From Bacillota bacterium (GTDB taxonomy: Bacteria; Bacillota_A; Clostridia; Peptostreptococcales; Anaerovoracaceae): a stretch of 9,546 nt of DNA. The position numbers and the translations under genes are program-made. The DNA lies in assembly GCA_017438085.1 (NCBI GenBank), contig JAFRWH010000129.1, positions 1-9,546 on the forward strand. Reading direction: 5' to 3'. Positions 1 through 6,906 of the stretch are shown here, one piece after another. The notes below the pieces were generated by a model that was not told the DNA's origin, did not search any database, and was given only the letters and a program-made list of their open reading frames with translations. Every line of letters starts with the position of its first letter. Positions within the stretch are counted from its first letter, which is position 1.

Positions 1-56
1 ACCCATTGCATCCCAGGGCGATGGATGACGGCATTTAATGCAGGGATCCTCACTTT

Positions 57-65
57 TGTTATAAT
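57..65 (+). promoter_or_regulatory. extended -10 promoter for the alpha/beta hydrolase
   Basis: TGTTATAAT (TG at 57-58, TATAAT at 60-65) is a consensus extended -10 element. No good -35 is seen 16-18 bases upstream, which extended -10 promoters can tolerate. Transcription would start near 72, about 20 bases before the TTG start proposed for the downstream gene. The rest of 1-90 shows nothing else recognisable. Confidence 0.5.
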
Positions 66-90
66 ACAAAATCTATTTTGATATCTTCAG

Positions 91-1029
91 TTGCTTTTCA
101 AAGGCTCCCTTTGTATTTTTTCTATCCTTAAGCGGCTGGTAAAAGCCGTGAATATTAAGAAAATGTGGACCGGCATGAGTACGGAAGAACTGCTGGAAAA
201 CAGGAGGAAGCAGAATGCAAAGAACCGGATCCCGGCTCTTAAAGATGAGGCCTTTGATATCAGCCATATCGAAGTCATGGGCTGTCCCGTTCTGAAACTG
301 ATCCACAAGAAAAAAACAGATAAGGCCAACCTCTTCCTGATCGGCGGCGGGATGATATCAGCGCCAAGACCCGGTTCCATCAAAAAAGCGCTCCGGTTTG
401 CGAAGGAAACCGGGCTTGATGTGTTCATACCCTATTACCCGCTTTGCACAGACTATCCGCTGACCAGAGCTTATGAGATGATTCATGAATGCTATCGGGT
501 CATGCTGCAGGACTATAAGGCGGAGAATATATCCGTGCTCGGCACATCTTCCGGCGGAAACCTTGCGCTCGGCATGGTTCCGTATATCAACGACGGCCAT
601 GGAGATACACCGATGCCCGGCTACATCATGGCGATCTCTCCGGGCACCTGCGTCGATACAGAGGAGGAATGGCAGCGGATGCTGGAGCTGGATAAAAAGG
701 ATGTCGCGATCCCGGCCCAGTATATGAAAACAGCCGTGGAAGTCATGCGGCATGGGGATGACAGCGTCCCGGAATATATGATCTGGCTGCAGAAGGGCGA
801 TTTTACGAACTGTCCGAAAACCACCTTCATCTACGGCAGTGATGAGACATTATATGCCTGCGCGCCTTCCTTTGAGGCTGCTATGAAAAAATACGGAGTC
901 GATTACGAGATGATCATCGGTGAGGGCATGTTCCACTGCTACCCTGTCTTCCCGATCTGCAAGGAAGCAAAAGAAGGCTGGGACATGATGATACGGCTAA
1001 TGTCTGAAACAGAAGGCTGTCTGCAATGA
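91..1029 (+). CDS. alpha/beta hydrolase (esterase/lipase-like)
   Basis: A 312-residue soluble alpha/beta-hydrolase-fold protein, probably a carboxylesterase of unknown substrate. The nucleophile elbow is GTSSGG at 151-156 with Ser153. An oxyanion-type GGGM lies at 85-88. Asp251 in GSDE and His282 in FHCYP are in the right order and spacing for the acid and base of a Ser-Asp-His triad. The start is uncertain. TTG at 91 is the first possible start after an in-frame stop at 79-81 and has no clear Shine-Dalgarno. I chose it because related clostridial hydrolases, as I recall them, carry about 20 residues before a KKM(W/F) motif, here KKMW at 23-26. ATG at 163 and 175 are alternatives, also without a good ribosome site. 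The gene stands alone, with a promoter at 57-65 and a terminator just after its stop. The family call is firm; the substrate is unknown. Confidence 0.85.
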   Translation: MLFKGSLCIFSILKRLVKAVNIKKMWTGMSTEELLENRRKQNAKNRIPALKDEAFDISHIEVMGCPVLKLIHKKKTDKANLFLIGGGMISAPRPGSIKKALRFAKETGLDVFIPYYPLCTDYPLTRAYEMIHECYRVMLQDYKAENISVLGTSSGGNLALGMVPYINDGHGDTPMPGYIMAISPGTCVDTEEEWQRMLELDKKDVAIPAQYMKTAVEVMRHGDDSVPEYMIWLQKGDFTNCPKTTFIYGSDETLYACAPSFEAAMKKYGVDYEMIIGEGMFHCYPVFPICKEAKEGWDMMIRLMSETEGCLQ

Positions 1030-1039
1030 AAAAGTTAGA

Positions 1040-1069
1040 AAAAAACGATGGATCTCTCCACCGTTTTTT
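1040..1069. terminator. bidirectional intrinsic terminator between hydrolase and DUF3343 gene
   Basis: A stem pairs 1046-1051 with 1058-1063 around a six-base loop (1052-1057), flanked by an A-run (1039-1045) and a T-run (1064-1069). The stem has one A.C mismatch in the + transcript but a G.U wobble in the - transcript, so it should fold better for the minus-strand yedF/DUF3343 mRNA. It sits between two convergent stops. Confidence 0.75.
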
Positions 1070-1083
1070 GCTTGCAAATCAGT

Positions 1084-1326
1084 TTATGCGTTGAATTCTA
1101 TCTCGTACCAGCCAGACACATCTATACCGTTCTCTGCAGTAAAGCTTTCAAGAATCTCTCTGTCAGCCAGGTCAGCCATCCAGGCCAGACCGCAGCTTGC
1201 AGAGATCTGTCTGGGTACAGGGATAAGCCTTCCGCCTATTCCCTTTTCCTTGCATCCTTTTTCCATGCTTATGGCTGCAGTGGTAGTATTAAATGCTACC
1301 ACAAGTCTCAGAACCTTTTCTGCCAT
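1084..1326 (-). CDS. DUF3343 protein, putative Se/S carrier-like
   Basis: An 80-residue protein matching the DUF3343 family. Such proteins are small and often annotated as putative selenium/sulfur carrier-like because they sit next to yedF and other selenium genes. The N-terminal part (KVLRLVVAFNTTTAAISMEK) is the usual beta-alpha start. Cys45, in ISASCGLAW, is the conserved cysteine in the position expected for a carrier thiol. The start ATG (1324-1326) has GGTGA about seven bases upstream. It lies 22 bases downstream of yedF and is surely co-transcribed with it. The gene ends just before the terminator at 1040-1069. Biochemical function is not established for the family; a partnership with YedF in selenium handling is inferred from gene context. 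Confidence 0.85.
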   Translation of the reverse strand: MAEKVLRLVVAFNTTTAAISMEKGCKEKGIGGRLIPVPRQISASCGLAWMADLADREILESFTAENGIDVSGWYEIEFNA

Positions 1327-1348
1327 GGTAATTCACCGGAAGTTTATA

Positions 1349-1969
1349 CTAAGGCTTTACGACCTTGGATGCGTTTTCCAGATATTCTACGATAGAATAC
1401 ATATTGGTTACGCCGCCAACAGCCAGCTTATCCTTGATGCCATAGAAATCCAGGCAGGTTCCACAGGTCAGCACTTCTACGCCCTGAGCATCCATGCTCT
1501 TGATATCTTCAAGAACGGGAGAACCCTCGATGGTCAGCTTTGCGCCGCCATTGTAGAAGAGAATAGCCTTGGGAAGCTTATCCTGCTGGGAAAGAGCAAA
1601 GAAGAAGGACTTCATAAGGATGTCGCCCAGCTTTTCATCGCCAACGCCCATCTTATCGGAGCTGATGGAAACTACTACGTTGCCTCTTGCATCCTCTACG
1701 GGGCATTCTTCAGGAACGCCGCCGCCTGCCTGCAGTCCTGCAGGATCCTTAACGGTATATCTTACGATATAGTGCTTCTCTTCGATCTTTTCAGCCTTGG
1801 GGTCGAGACCCTTGATATTTCCGAGTCTGGTCAGGTTCTGAACAGAGGTCTCATTATCCACATGGATCTCAACTACAGCAGGCTCCTTAAGAGCGGCAAT
1901 TGCCTTATTTGCTTTAACTACGGGAACGGGGCAGACATCGCCCAGTGCATCTACTTTAACGATATTCAT
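1349..1969 (-). CDS. yedF: selenium metabolism protein YedF
   Basis: A 206-residue two-domain protein. Residues 1-75 form a TusA/SirA-like sulfur-carrier domain with Cys13 in DVCPVP. About residues 90-200 form a DsrE-like domain containing LTCGTCLDFYGI, the CxxC signature of the YedF family. YedF is tied to selenium metabolism by its consistent neighbourhood with selenium genes; its exact reaction is unknown. ATG at 1969 is preceded by AGAGG at nine bases. GTG at 1973-1975, two codons upstream, has GGAG at six bases and is equally possible. A perfect 7-bp stem-loop (1986-2008) ends three bases before the Shine-Dalgarno. The DUF3343 gene follows at 22 bases and a TVP38 membrane protein gene precedes. 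No selD, selA or selB lies in the window. Confidence 0.92.
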   Translation of the reverse strand: MNIVKVDALGDVCPVPVVKANKAIAALKEPAVVEIHVDNETSVQNLTRLGNIKGLDPKAEKIEEKHYIVRYTVKDPAGLQAGGGVPEECPVEDARGNVVVSISSDKMGVGDEKLGDILMKSFFFALSQQDKLPKAILFYNGGAKLTIEGSPVLEDIKSMDAQGVEVLTCGTCLDFYGIKDKLAVGGVTNMYSIVEYLENASKVVKP

Positions 1970-1985
1970 ATTCACTTTCCTCTCC

Positions 1986-2008
1986 GGACCGATACTTCAG
2001 CTCGGTCC
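1986..2008 (-). promoter_or_regulatory. 5' leader stem-loop abutting the yedF ribosome binding site
   Basis: In the minus-strand transcript GGACCGA pairs perfectly with TCGGTCC across a nine-base loop. GGAGAGG follows at once, then the yedF start. There is no T-run, so it is not a terminator. It may stabilise the mRNA 5' end or gate translation. If the weak -10 (TATAAA, plus coordinates 2014-2019) is real, transcription would begin right at the base of the hairpin. Confidence 0.45.
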
Positions 2009-2013
2009 ACAAA

Positions 2014-2019
2014 TTTATA
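2014..2019 (-). promoter_or_regulatory. possible -10 element for yedF-DUF3343
   Basis: TATAAA on the minus strand in the AT-rich 107-base gap between the TVP38 stop and yedF, with no convincing -35. A perfect 10-bp palindrome, CAATTAATTG (2022-2031), lies immediately upstream and could be an operator, but such sequences arise easily in AT-rich DNA. Confidence 0.25.
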
Positions 2020-2083
2020 ACCAATTAATTGTATTATTTATCGTGAATTATTGCTAATTAAAAACATCTATATATTTGTCGAT

Positions 2084-2746
2084 TTATTTGTTTTTGCTAT
2101 CTTTCCCCAGGAACTTCTTTCCGAGTATGCCGCTAAGCACAAGCAGCGCAATCAGCAGTCCTACAGCTATCCAGAACTCGGGAGTGCCGGGAGTCAGAGC
2201 CTTTTCGCCCAGATTCGTGAACGCCATCAGGTTTGGAATGACGCCTATAAGCGAGCCCAGAATGAACCTTCTGTAGCTCATGGTGGAAAGCCCGAAGGCA
2301 TAACTGATGATAGTGGTCGGGATGACCGGTATTATCCTTGCGATGATCAGCAGCAGCATCCCTTCCCTGCCGTCCGCATGCTCAAGCCTGTGCTTCCAGC
2401 TTTCTGACAGCTTTTCATCCACGATGCGCTGCACGCTGTCACGCAGCAGGCTTCTGGCCATGAAAAAGCACAGTGTGTAATTGATAAGCGACCCGATAAT
2501 TGCAAGTATTCCGCCCTTGACAAGGCCAAACAGCAATCCGCCGGCCATATCCATTACCGAAGCAGGGATTATGAATATGGGCAGGAAAATAAAAGCGATA
2601 ACATATATGATTGGAGCCCAGGCCCCGAATGGTTCTATTACGGACTGGATGTTCTCTGCTGTAAGGTATGGCATCAGTTTTATATATGCGATGCCGCAGC
2701 AGCCTAAGGCGCAGAAGGCAATGATAAGCTTTGTTTTATCTTTCAT
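2084..2746 (-). CDS. TVP38/TMEM64 family (SNARE-associated/DedA-like) membrane protein
   Basis: A 220-residue inner-membrane protein of the TVP38/TMEM64 branch of the DedA superfamily (SNARE-associated Golgi protein domain). It has an N-terminal membrane segment (about 7-27) and a core with AGGLLFG, then GSLINYTLCFFMAR. Then comes the re-entrant signature RIIPVIPTTIISYAFGLS, and F..GSLIG..PN. A last membrane helix (about 190-210) is followed by a basic tail. Family members are thought to act in lipid or small-molecule transport; the substrate is unknown. Members are sometimes found near selenium genes, and DedA-type proteins have been linked to selenite uptake, so the position upstream of yedF is suggestive. 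The start (2744-2746) has no strong Shine-Dalgarno. I could not identify its promoter with confidence in 2747-2800. Confidence 0.88.
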   Translation of the reverse strand: MKDKTKLIIAFCALGCCGIAYIKLMPYLTAENIQSVIEPFGAWAPIIYVIAFIFLPIFIIPASVMDMAGGLLFGLVKGGILAIIGSLINYTLCFFMARSLLRDSVQRIVDEKLSESWKHRLEHADGREGMLLLIIARIIPVIPTTIISYAFGLSTMSYRRFILGSLIGVIPNLMAFTNLGEKALTPGTPEFWIAVGLLIALLVLSGILGKKFLGKDSKNK

Positions 2747-2797
2747 AAGCTAATAGTATTGGTTTTGGGAAAAATAAAATAACTTTATTGTTTTATA

Positions 2798-2806
2798 TGA
2801 TATAAT
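2798..2806 (+). promoter_or_regulatory. extended -10 promoter for glyA
   Basis: TGATATAAT (TG 2798-2799, TATAAT 2801-2806) is a perfect extended -10. No clear -35 is seen. Transcription from about 2813 would give a leader of roughly 77 bases before the glyA ATG. That leader shows only a weak 5-bp hairpin (2823-2840) and no recognisable glycine or tetrahydrofolate riboswitch. Confidence 0.55.
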
Positions 2807-2889
2807 AGATTAACAAATTGAAGACTGTTTCAGTGCAGTCCGCAGCATTGTATCACATTCTGTGTTATTTGTCATCAATGGAGGCAAAC

Positions 2890-4137
2890 ATGGTCAAAGA
2901 ACAGATCGAATTTATCAAATCTCAGGATCCGGCTCTCGGCGAAGCCATCGAACTGGAACTCAAGCGCCAGCGCAGGAATATAGAATTGATCGCATCAGAA
3001 AACATAGTATCTGAACTGGTACTGGCATCCGCAGGGACCATACTCACAAACAAGTATGCTGAAGGCTACAGCGGACGCAGATACTACGGCGGATGCGAGT
3101 ATATAGATCTAGTTGAAAACCTTGCAAAAGACAGGGCAAAAGAGCTCTTCGGATGCAAGTATGCTAATGTACAGCCCCACTCCGGAGCTCAGGCCAACGA
3201 GGCTGTGTATAACGCCCTCTGCGAGCCCGGCGATACCGTTATGGGCATGAATCTGGATCACGGCGGACATCTTACCCACGGTTCCCCCGTAAACTTCTCC
3301 GGCAAGATCTACAAGATCGTACCTTACGGCGTATCCGAAGAGACCGGCCGCATCGATTATGACGAACTCAGACGCCTGGCGCTGGAATGCAGACCTAAGA
3401 TGATCATCGCAGGAGCATCCGCATACCCCAGGATCATAGATTTTGAAAAGTTCGCCGAAGTCGCTCACGAAGTAGGCGCTTATCTGATGGTAGACATGGC
3501 TCACATCGCAGGTCTGGTGGCTGCAGGACTGCATCCAAGCCCCCTGCCTTATGCAGATGTCGTTACTACCACGACTCACAAGACTCTCAGAGGCCCCCGT
3601 GGCGGCATGCTTCTGACCAACGACTATGAGATCTACAAGAAGCTGAATTCTGCTGTATTCCCCGGAACACAGGGCGGCCCGCTTGAACATATCATCGCTG
3701 CTAAGGCAGCTGCCTTCGGCGAGGCATTAAAGCCCGAATTCAAGGAATATCAGGCACAGATAGTCAAAAATGCTAAAGTGCTCTCCGAAGAACTTCTCAA
3801 GAAGGGCTTCGATCTGGTATCCGGCGGCACAGACAACCATCTGATGCTCGTGGATCTGCGCAAGTTCAATGTGACAGGCCGTTACATGGAAGAAAAGCTG
3901 GACGAGGTCTACATTACCGTAAACAAGAACAAGATCCCCTTCGATCCGGCTTCTGCAAAGGAGACCAGCGGTATCCGCGTAGGTACCCCTGCTGTAACCA
4001 CAAGAGGCTTCAAGGAAGCTGAGATGCTGGAGATCGCAGACCTCATCTATCTGACTGCATCCGATTTCGATAACAAGCAGGACGAGATCAGAGCAAGAGT
4101 TGAAGCTCTCTGCAGCAGATTCCCCATTTACGAATAA
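2890..4137 (+). CDS. glyA: serine hydroxymethyltransferase
   Basis: A 415-residue PLP enzyme that interconverts serine plus tetrahydrofolate with glycine plus 5,10-methylene-tetrahydrofolate, the main source of one-carbon units. Visible landmarks are [11 protein letters not shown] (31-41), the substrate-binding [20 protein letters not shown] (54-73), QPHSGAQAN, the cofactor-contacting [11 protein letters not shown] (201-211), and the PLP lysine Lys231 in [14 protein letters not shown]. Length is full for the family. The start is ATG 2890, with GGAGG five bases upstream. The longer reading frame back to TTG 2818 or ATG 2878 would put the Shine-Dalgarno inside the gene and add residues not found in the family. 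The gene has its own promoter and is followed after 38 bases by a kinase-fold gene. Confidence 0.97.
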   Translation: MVKEQIEFIKSQDPALGEAIELELKRQRRNIELIASENIVSELVLASAGTILTNKYAEGYSGRRYYGGCEYIDLVENLAKDRAKELFGCKYANVQPHSGAQANEAVYNALCEPGDTVMGMNLDHGGHLTHGSPVNFSGKIYKIVPYGVSEETGRIDYDELRRLALECRPKMIIAGASAYPRIIDFEKFAEVAHEVGAYLMVDMAHIAGLVAAGLHPSPLPYADVVTTTTHKTLRGPRGGMLLTNDYEIYKKLNSAVFPGTQGGPLEHIIAAKAAAFGEALKPEFKEYQAQIVKNAKVLSEELLKKGFDLVSGGTDNHLMLVDLRKFNVTGRYMEEKLDEVYITVNKNKIPFDPASAKETSGIRVGTPAVTTRGFKEAEMLEIADLIYLTASDFDNKQDEIRARVEALCSRFPIYE

Positions 4138-4145
4138 TTCAGTGC

Positions 4146-4167
4146 GCCGCCGGCCAAGTCCGGCGGC
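4146..4167 (+). terminator. GC-rich hairpin after glyA, possible weak terminator
   Basis: GCCGCCGG (4146-4153) pairs with CCGGCGGC (4160-4167) around a six-base loop, a very stable 8-bp stem. The following sequence (TTAATATC) is not a proper T-run, so termination may be incomplete. The stem ends eight bases before the next ATG. Confidence 0.45.
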
Positions 4168-4175
4168 TTAATATC

Positions 4176-4802
4176 ATGGGAAGAAACAAGATCGAGATAA
4201 AAGATGGCATCACCAGTAAAAAGTTCGGGTCACACCTGAACTATGTCACTGAAGATGCCATATACGAAAAGCTTAAGGGCACCGGACTTGCTCCGGAGCT
4301 TGTTTACAGCGGTCAGGACCTGATAGAGCATCGCTTTGTGGAAGGAAAGACACTTTATGAGCTGCTTACCTTTGCCATAAACGATCCTGATGAACTTGAC
4401 CTTAATTTCAGACGCTTTTTTGCATGGTATGAGCCTTTCAACCGCATTACAGGCCAGACTCTTGGGAACATAGATTTCCGCAAGTTCATATGGAACGGCG
4501 ACAAAATGCTCTGCATAGACTTTGAACACTGTAAGGTAGGGCACGTTGAGACTGATTTTGCGAAGCTTCTGAGCCAGATATACCTGGTTCCAAGGCCTTT
4601 TGACGATCAGGCTAAGGAGATTTGTCTGATCTTTATCCGCGCGTCTAAAGACTACTTTGAACTCAATCCTCTGACTATGTCGGATCAGATCAGGAAGGAA
4701 CTTCAGCGCGTATGCAAGCTGCTCAAGGTGTTCTACGATTCCAAAGCAGCCGACGAACTGTGCAAAAGCGCAGAGAACCTGCTTATTGATGGAAGTAACT
4801 GA
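4176..4802 (+). CDS. protein-kinase-fold / phosphotransferase-like protein
   Basis: A 208-residue protein resembling the small RIO/aminoglycoside-phosphotransferase-like kinases of Firmicutes. Seen in order: an N-terminal beta region with KK (15-16), a helix with EDAIYEKL (26-33), a hinge-like IEHRFVEGKTLYELL (50-64), a catalytic-loop region GNIDFRKFIW (97-106), and a DFE-like metal motif IDFEHCKVGHVETDFAKL (114-131). By my alignment from memory, related proteins read GDxxxRNF where this one has GNIDFRKF. If so, the catalytic Asp is Asn98 and the metal-binding Asn is Lys103; Asp100 might substitute. It may therefore be a pseudokinase or a divergent enzyme. ATG 4176 has no Shine-Dalgarno and is closely preceded by a GC hairpin. 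It is probably read with glyA. The substrate is unknown. Confidence 0.65.
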   Translation: MGRNKIEIKDGITSKKFGSHLNYVTEDAIYEKLKGTGLAPELVYSGQDLIEHRFVEGKTLYELLTFAINDPDELDLNFRRFFAWYEPFNRITGQTLGNIDFRKFIWNGDKMLCIDFEHCKVGHVETDFAKLLSQIYLVPRPFDDQAKEICLIFIRASKDYFELNPLTMSDQIRKELQRVCKLLKVFYDSKAADELCKSAENLLIDGSN

Positions 4803-4820
4803 AGCGCAGAGCGCAATCGA

Positions 4821-4854
4821 AAAGGAGCCGGTACAAAGCCGGCTCCTTTGTTTT
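4821..4854. terminator. strong bidirectional intrinsic terminator
   Basis: An 11-bp perfect stem (4821-4831 with 4839-4849) has a seven-base loop, followed by TTTT (4851-4854) on the + strand. TTTT occurs at the end of the same hairpin on the minus strand. It serves both the kinase-like gene and the convergent mgtE, whose stop is at 4865. Confidence 0.9.
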
Positions 4855-4864
4855 GCTGTTATCT

Positions 4865-6259
4865 CTATATGCCAAGAATCAATGTGGCAAGATGCATGTA
4901 GACCATAAGGGCAAGCGCATCTACTATGGTCGTAATGAAGGGCGATGCCATTACTGCAGGGTCAAAGCCCAGCTTTTTGGCTATCAGCGGCAGCGTGCAG
5001 CCAACCAGCTTCGCCACAAAAACCGTCACTATAAGGGTCAGGCAAACTACAAGGGCTACGCTCATGGTTATGCCATCGTTGTGAAGCAGCAGCTTATCCA
5101 CCAGGAACAGTTTTGCGAAAGCCACGCAGGAAAGCGCAACGCCGCAGAGCAGCGCCACCCTCAGCTCCTTCCAGATTACCTCCAGAATATCCTTGAACTC
5201 TATGTCTCCGAGGCTCAGACCACGGATGATGGTAACTGAAGCCTGAGAACCGGAATTGCCGCCGGTATCCATTATCATTGGTATAAAGGCAGTCAGTACA
5301 GCTACCGCAGCAAGAGCGTTCTCGTATCTTGTCAGTATCATGCCTGTGAAGGTAGCGGACACCATAAGCAGAAGCAGCCATGGAATACGCTGCCTGAAGG
5401 TCTCAAATATACCGGTCTTGAAGTACGGCCTCTCCGAAGGGATGATAGCCGCCATCTTTTCGATATCCTCTGTGGCCTCTTCCGTCATTACATCGATAGC
5501 ATCGTCTACGGTTACGATACCCACAAGCCTGTCTTCCTTATCCACGACAGGCATTGCAGTAAAGCCGTATTTGCTGAAAAGATTGGCAACTTCTTCTCTA
5601 TCGTCCGTGGTGTAGACGGAAATGACGTTGCTCTCCATAAGATCGGCGATCTTATCTTCGTACTTGGCCAGAAGCAGTTCTCTGACGGAGATAGCGCCTA
5701 CCAGCTTCCTCTTGTCGGTGACGTAGCAGGTATAGATGGTCTCGCTGTCGACGCCGGATTCCCTGATCTTGCTGAATGCATCCCATACCGTCATCTCCGG
5801 CCGCAGATCCACATACTCTATGGTCATTATGGAACCGGCGGAATCCTCAGGATAATTAAGTATGGTATTGATATTGCTCCGCGTCTCGGAATCCACGTTT
5901 TTAAGGATACGCTTGACCACATTCGCAGGCATCTCTTCGATAACGTCTACTGTATCATCCAGGTACATCTCCTCGATAACGTCTTTGATCTCCTTATCGG
6001 AGAAGGCGTTGATGAGGACCTCCTGCATGTCGGGGCTCATTTCTACGAAGGTATCAGCCGCCACATCCTTGGAGAGCAGTCTGAAAATGCGAAGCAGATC
6101 TTCTTTGCTCAGATCTTCATCGTCGTACATCTCCTGGAGGGTCTCGCTAATATCCGCAGGATTGTGCTCGTCCAGATAGAGCCGCATATCCTGATATTTT
6201 TTTTCTTTAAGGAATTCTAACAGTTTTTCCTTTTCAACTTCTACTGTGATCTCGGGCAT
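4865..6259 (-). CDS. mgtE: magnesium transporter MgtE
   Basis: A 464-residue Mg2+-gated Mg2+ channel/transporter of the inner membrane. An acidic superhelical MgtE N domain spans about 20-130 (EEMYLDDTVDVIEEMP). Two CBS domains follow (about 140-200 and 205-260), with the acidic EEATEDIEKM connecting helix that senses Mg2+. The five-helix membrane domain (about 292-464) contains DTGGNSGSQAS (331-341) and the pore-lining Asp447 in TTIVDALAL. Length is normal. The start is ATG 6259, with AGGGGG seven bases upstream. The frame stays open for 21 more codons, but they run into the nudix gene and carry no family similarity. It lies 22 bases downstream of the nudix gene, so the two form an operon. 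No M-box riboswitch is seen in the leader, so control is likely at the protein level. Confidence 0.96.
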   Translation of the reverse strand: MPEITVEVEKEKLLEFLKEKKYQDMRLYLDEHNPADISETLQEMYDDEDLSKEDLLRIFRLLSKDVAADTFVEMSPDMQEVLINAFSDKEIKDVIEEMYLDDTVDVIEEMPANVVKRILKNVDSETRSNINTILNYPEDSAGSIMTIEYVDLRPEMTVWDAFSKIRESGVDSETIYTCYVTDKRKLVGAISVRELLLAKYEDKIADLMESNVISVYTTDDREEVANLFSKYGFTAMPVVDKEDRLVGIVTVDDAIDVMTEEATEDIEKMAAIIPSERPYFKTGIFETFRQRIPWLLLLMVSATFTGMILTRYENALAAVAVLTAFIPMIMDTGGNSGSQASVTIIRGLSLGDIEFKDILEVIWKELRVALLCGVALSCVAFAKLFLVDKLLLHNDGITMSVALVVCLTLIVTVFVAKLVGCTLPLIAKKLGFDPAVMASPFITTIVDALALMVYMHLATLILGI

Positions 6260-6281
6260 AGGCAGCCCCCTTTCTGCAGTA

Positions 6282-6827
6282 TTAATAGGTCCAGTCCACG
6301 CGCTTGCGCATAAGGGCTCCATCGGTCCGCCTTCCGCCTCCTGCGAAAAGCAGCTCTATAAGAGGCTTCTGATAGGGGATAAATTCGCCATTGTCTATCA
6401 GAGCGAATACATCCTCCATATCCGCCCATATGACCCTCTGGACTTCCTCCGCCTGAAGCGTAAGCCGCTCAAGCTCAGGCTCCATGTTGAGCACATAATA
6501 ATCATCAAAGCCATCTTTGAAGTTTATGGTAAGCACAGGTCTTATACTTTCAAAATCTACGTCGAGCCCCAGTTCCTCCTGCAGTTCTCTGTGAGCCGCA
6601 CTCCGACTGGTATCACCGGTCTGAGAGCTTCCGCCCACACTGAGGTCCCACACTCCCGGCCAGCTGTCTTTGGTTTCTGTCCTAAGCTGGATGAGCATTT
6701 CGCCTTTGGAATTGAAGATGCAGATATGGACTACCATTCGGTAACATCCCTCAGGGACCTTAGCCCCTCTCACCATGGTCTGTCCCGTTTTTCGGCGCTC
6801 GGCATCGTACAAGTCGATTATTTCCAT
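6282..6827 (-). CDS. NUDIX hydrolase
   Basis: A 181-residue NUDIX protein that would cleave a nucleoside diphosphate linked to another moiety. The Nudix box is GSSQTGDTSRSAAHRELQEE followed by LGL, about residues 66-88. It matches GX5EX7REUXEEXGU except that Asp replaces the first Glu, a common variant. The REL and EE metal ligands are intact. The flanking pattern (GCYRMVVHICIFNSKGEMLIQLR ahead, then WADMEDV late) resembles the YfcD/isopentenyl-diphosphate-isomerase-like NUDIX group, usually of unknown substrate. The start ATG (6825-6827) has GGGAGGTGG upstream. A promoter with an extended -10 lies at 6858-6866. It is the first gene of an operon with mgtE and is divergent from the TauE/SafE permease. 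Confidence 0.92.
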   Translation of the reverse strand: MEIIDLYDAERRKTGQTMVRGAKVPEGCYRMVVHICIFNSKGEMLIQLRTETKDSWPGVWDLSVGGSSQTGDTSRSAAHRELQEELGLDVDFESIRPVLTINFKDGFDDYYVLNMEPELERLTLQAEEVQRVIWADMEDVFALIDNGEFIPYQKPLIELLFAGGGRRTDGALMRKRVDWTY

Positions 6828-6857
6828 ATTCTGACCACCTCCCTTTTACGCCATTCA

Positions 6858-6866
6858 GTATAACAC
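6858..6866 (-). promoter_or_regulatory. extended -10 promoter for nudix-mgtE
   Basis: On the minus strand TGTTATACT gives TATACT (plus 6858-6863) with the extended TG at 6865-6866. A weak -35-like TGAACA lies about 18 bases upstream. The resulting leader is short and contains the strong Shine-Dalgarno. It overlaps the face of the divergent permease promoter, so the two may compete. Confidence 0.5.
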
Positions 6867-6868
6867 AA

Positions 6869-6879
6869 GAATTGCAATT
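6869..6879. promoter_or_regulatory. possible LysR operator in the tauE promoter
   Basis: GAATTGCAATT contains the perfect palindrome AATTGCAATT (6870-6879). The ten bases GAATTGCAAT recur at 8686-8695 in the promoter of the nearby LysR gene. The site overlaps the permease -35 and lies just upstream of the nudix -10. It may be a shared binding site or simply a shared -35 context (TTGCAA). Confidence 0.35.
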
Positions 6880-6900
6880 TGTTCAGCCAAAGTATATTAT
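6872..6900 (+). promoter_or_regulatory. promoter for the TauE/SafE permease
   Basis: TTGCAA (6872-6877) and TATTAT (6895-6900) are separated by 17 bases; TATATT at 6893-6898 is an alternative -10. Both place the transcription start at about 6905-6907, at or next to the ATG at 6907, so the mRNA may be leaderless. Confidence 0.45.
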
Positions 6901-6906
6901 ATACCC

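Noticed and set aside
1091..2020. 309-residue + strand reading frame opposite yedF and DUF3343
   Set aside because: It is the antisense shadow of two clearly recognisable genes and has no domain of its own.
2818..2889. Upstream extension of glyA from TTG 2818 or ATG 2878
   Set aside because: GGAGG at 2880-2884 is ideally placed for ATG 2890, and the extra residues are not part of the enzyme family.
2807..2889. Glycine or tetrahydrofolate riboswitch in the glyA leader
   Set aside because: The leader is about 77 bases with only a weak hairpin, and none of the conserved cores of those riboswitches is visible.
6260..6322. Upstream extension of mgtE to 485 residues
   Set aside because: It overlaps the nudix coding end, while AGGGGG before ATG 6259 and the family's usual N-terminus support the shorter form.
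6828..6906. M-box or other metal riboswitch ahead of the nudix-mgtE operon
   Set aside because: The predicted leader is only a few tens of bases, mostly the Shine-Dalgarno, and cannot hold an M-box.
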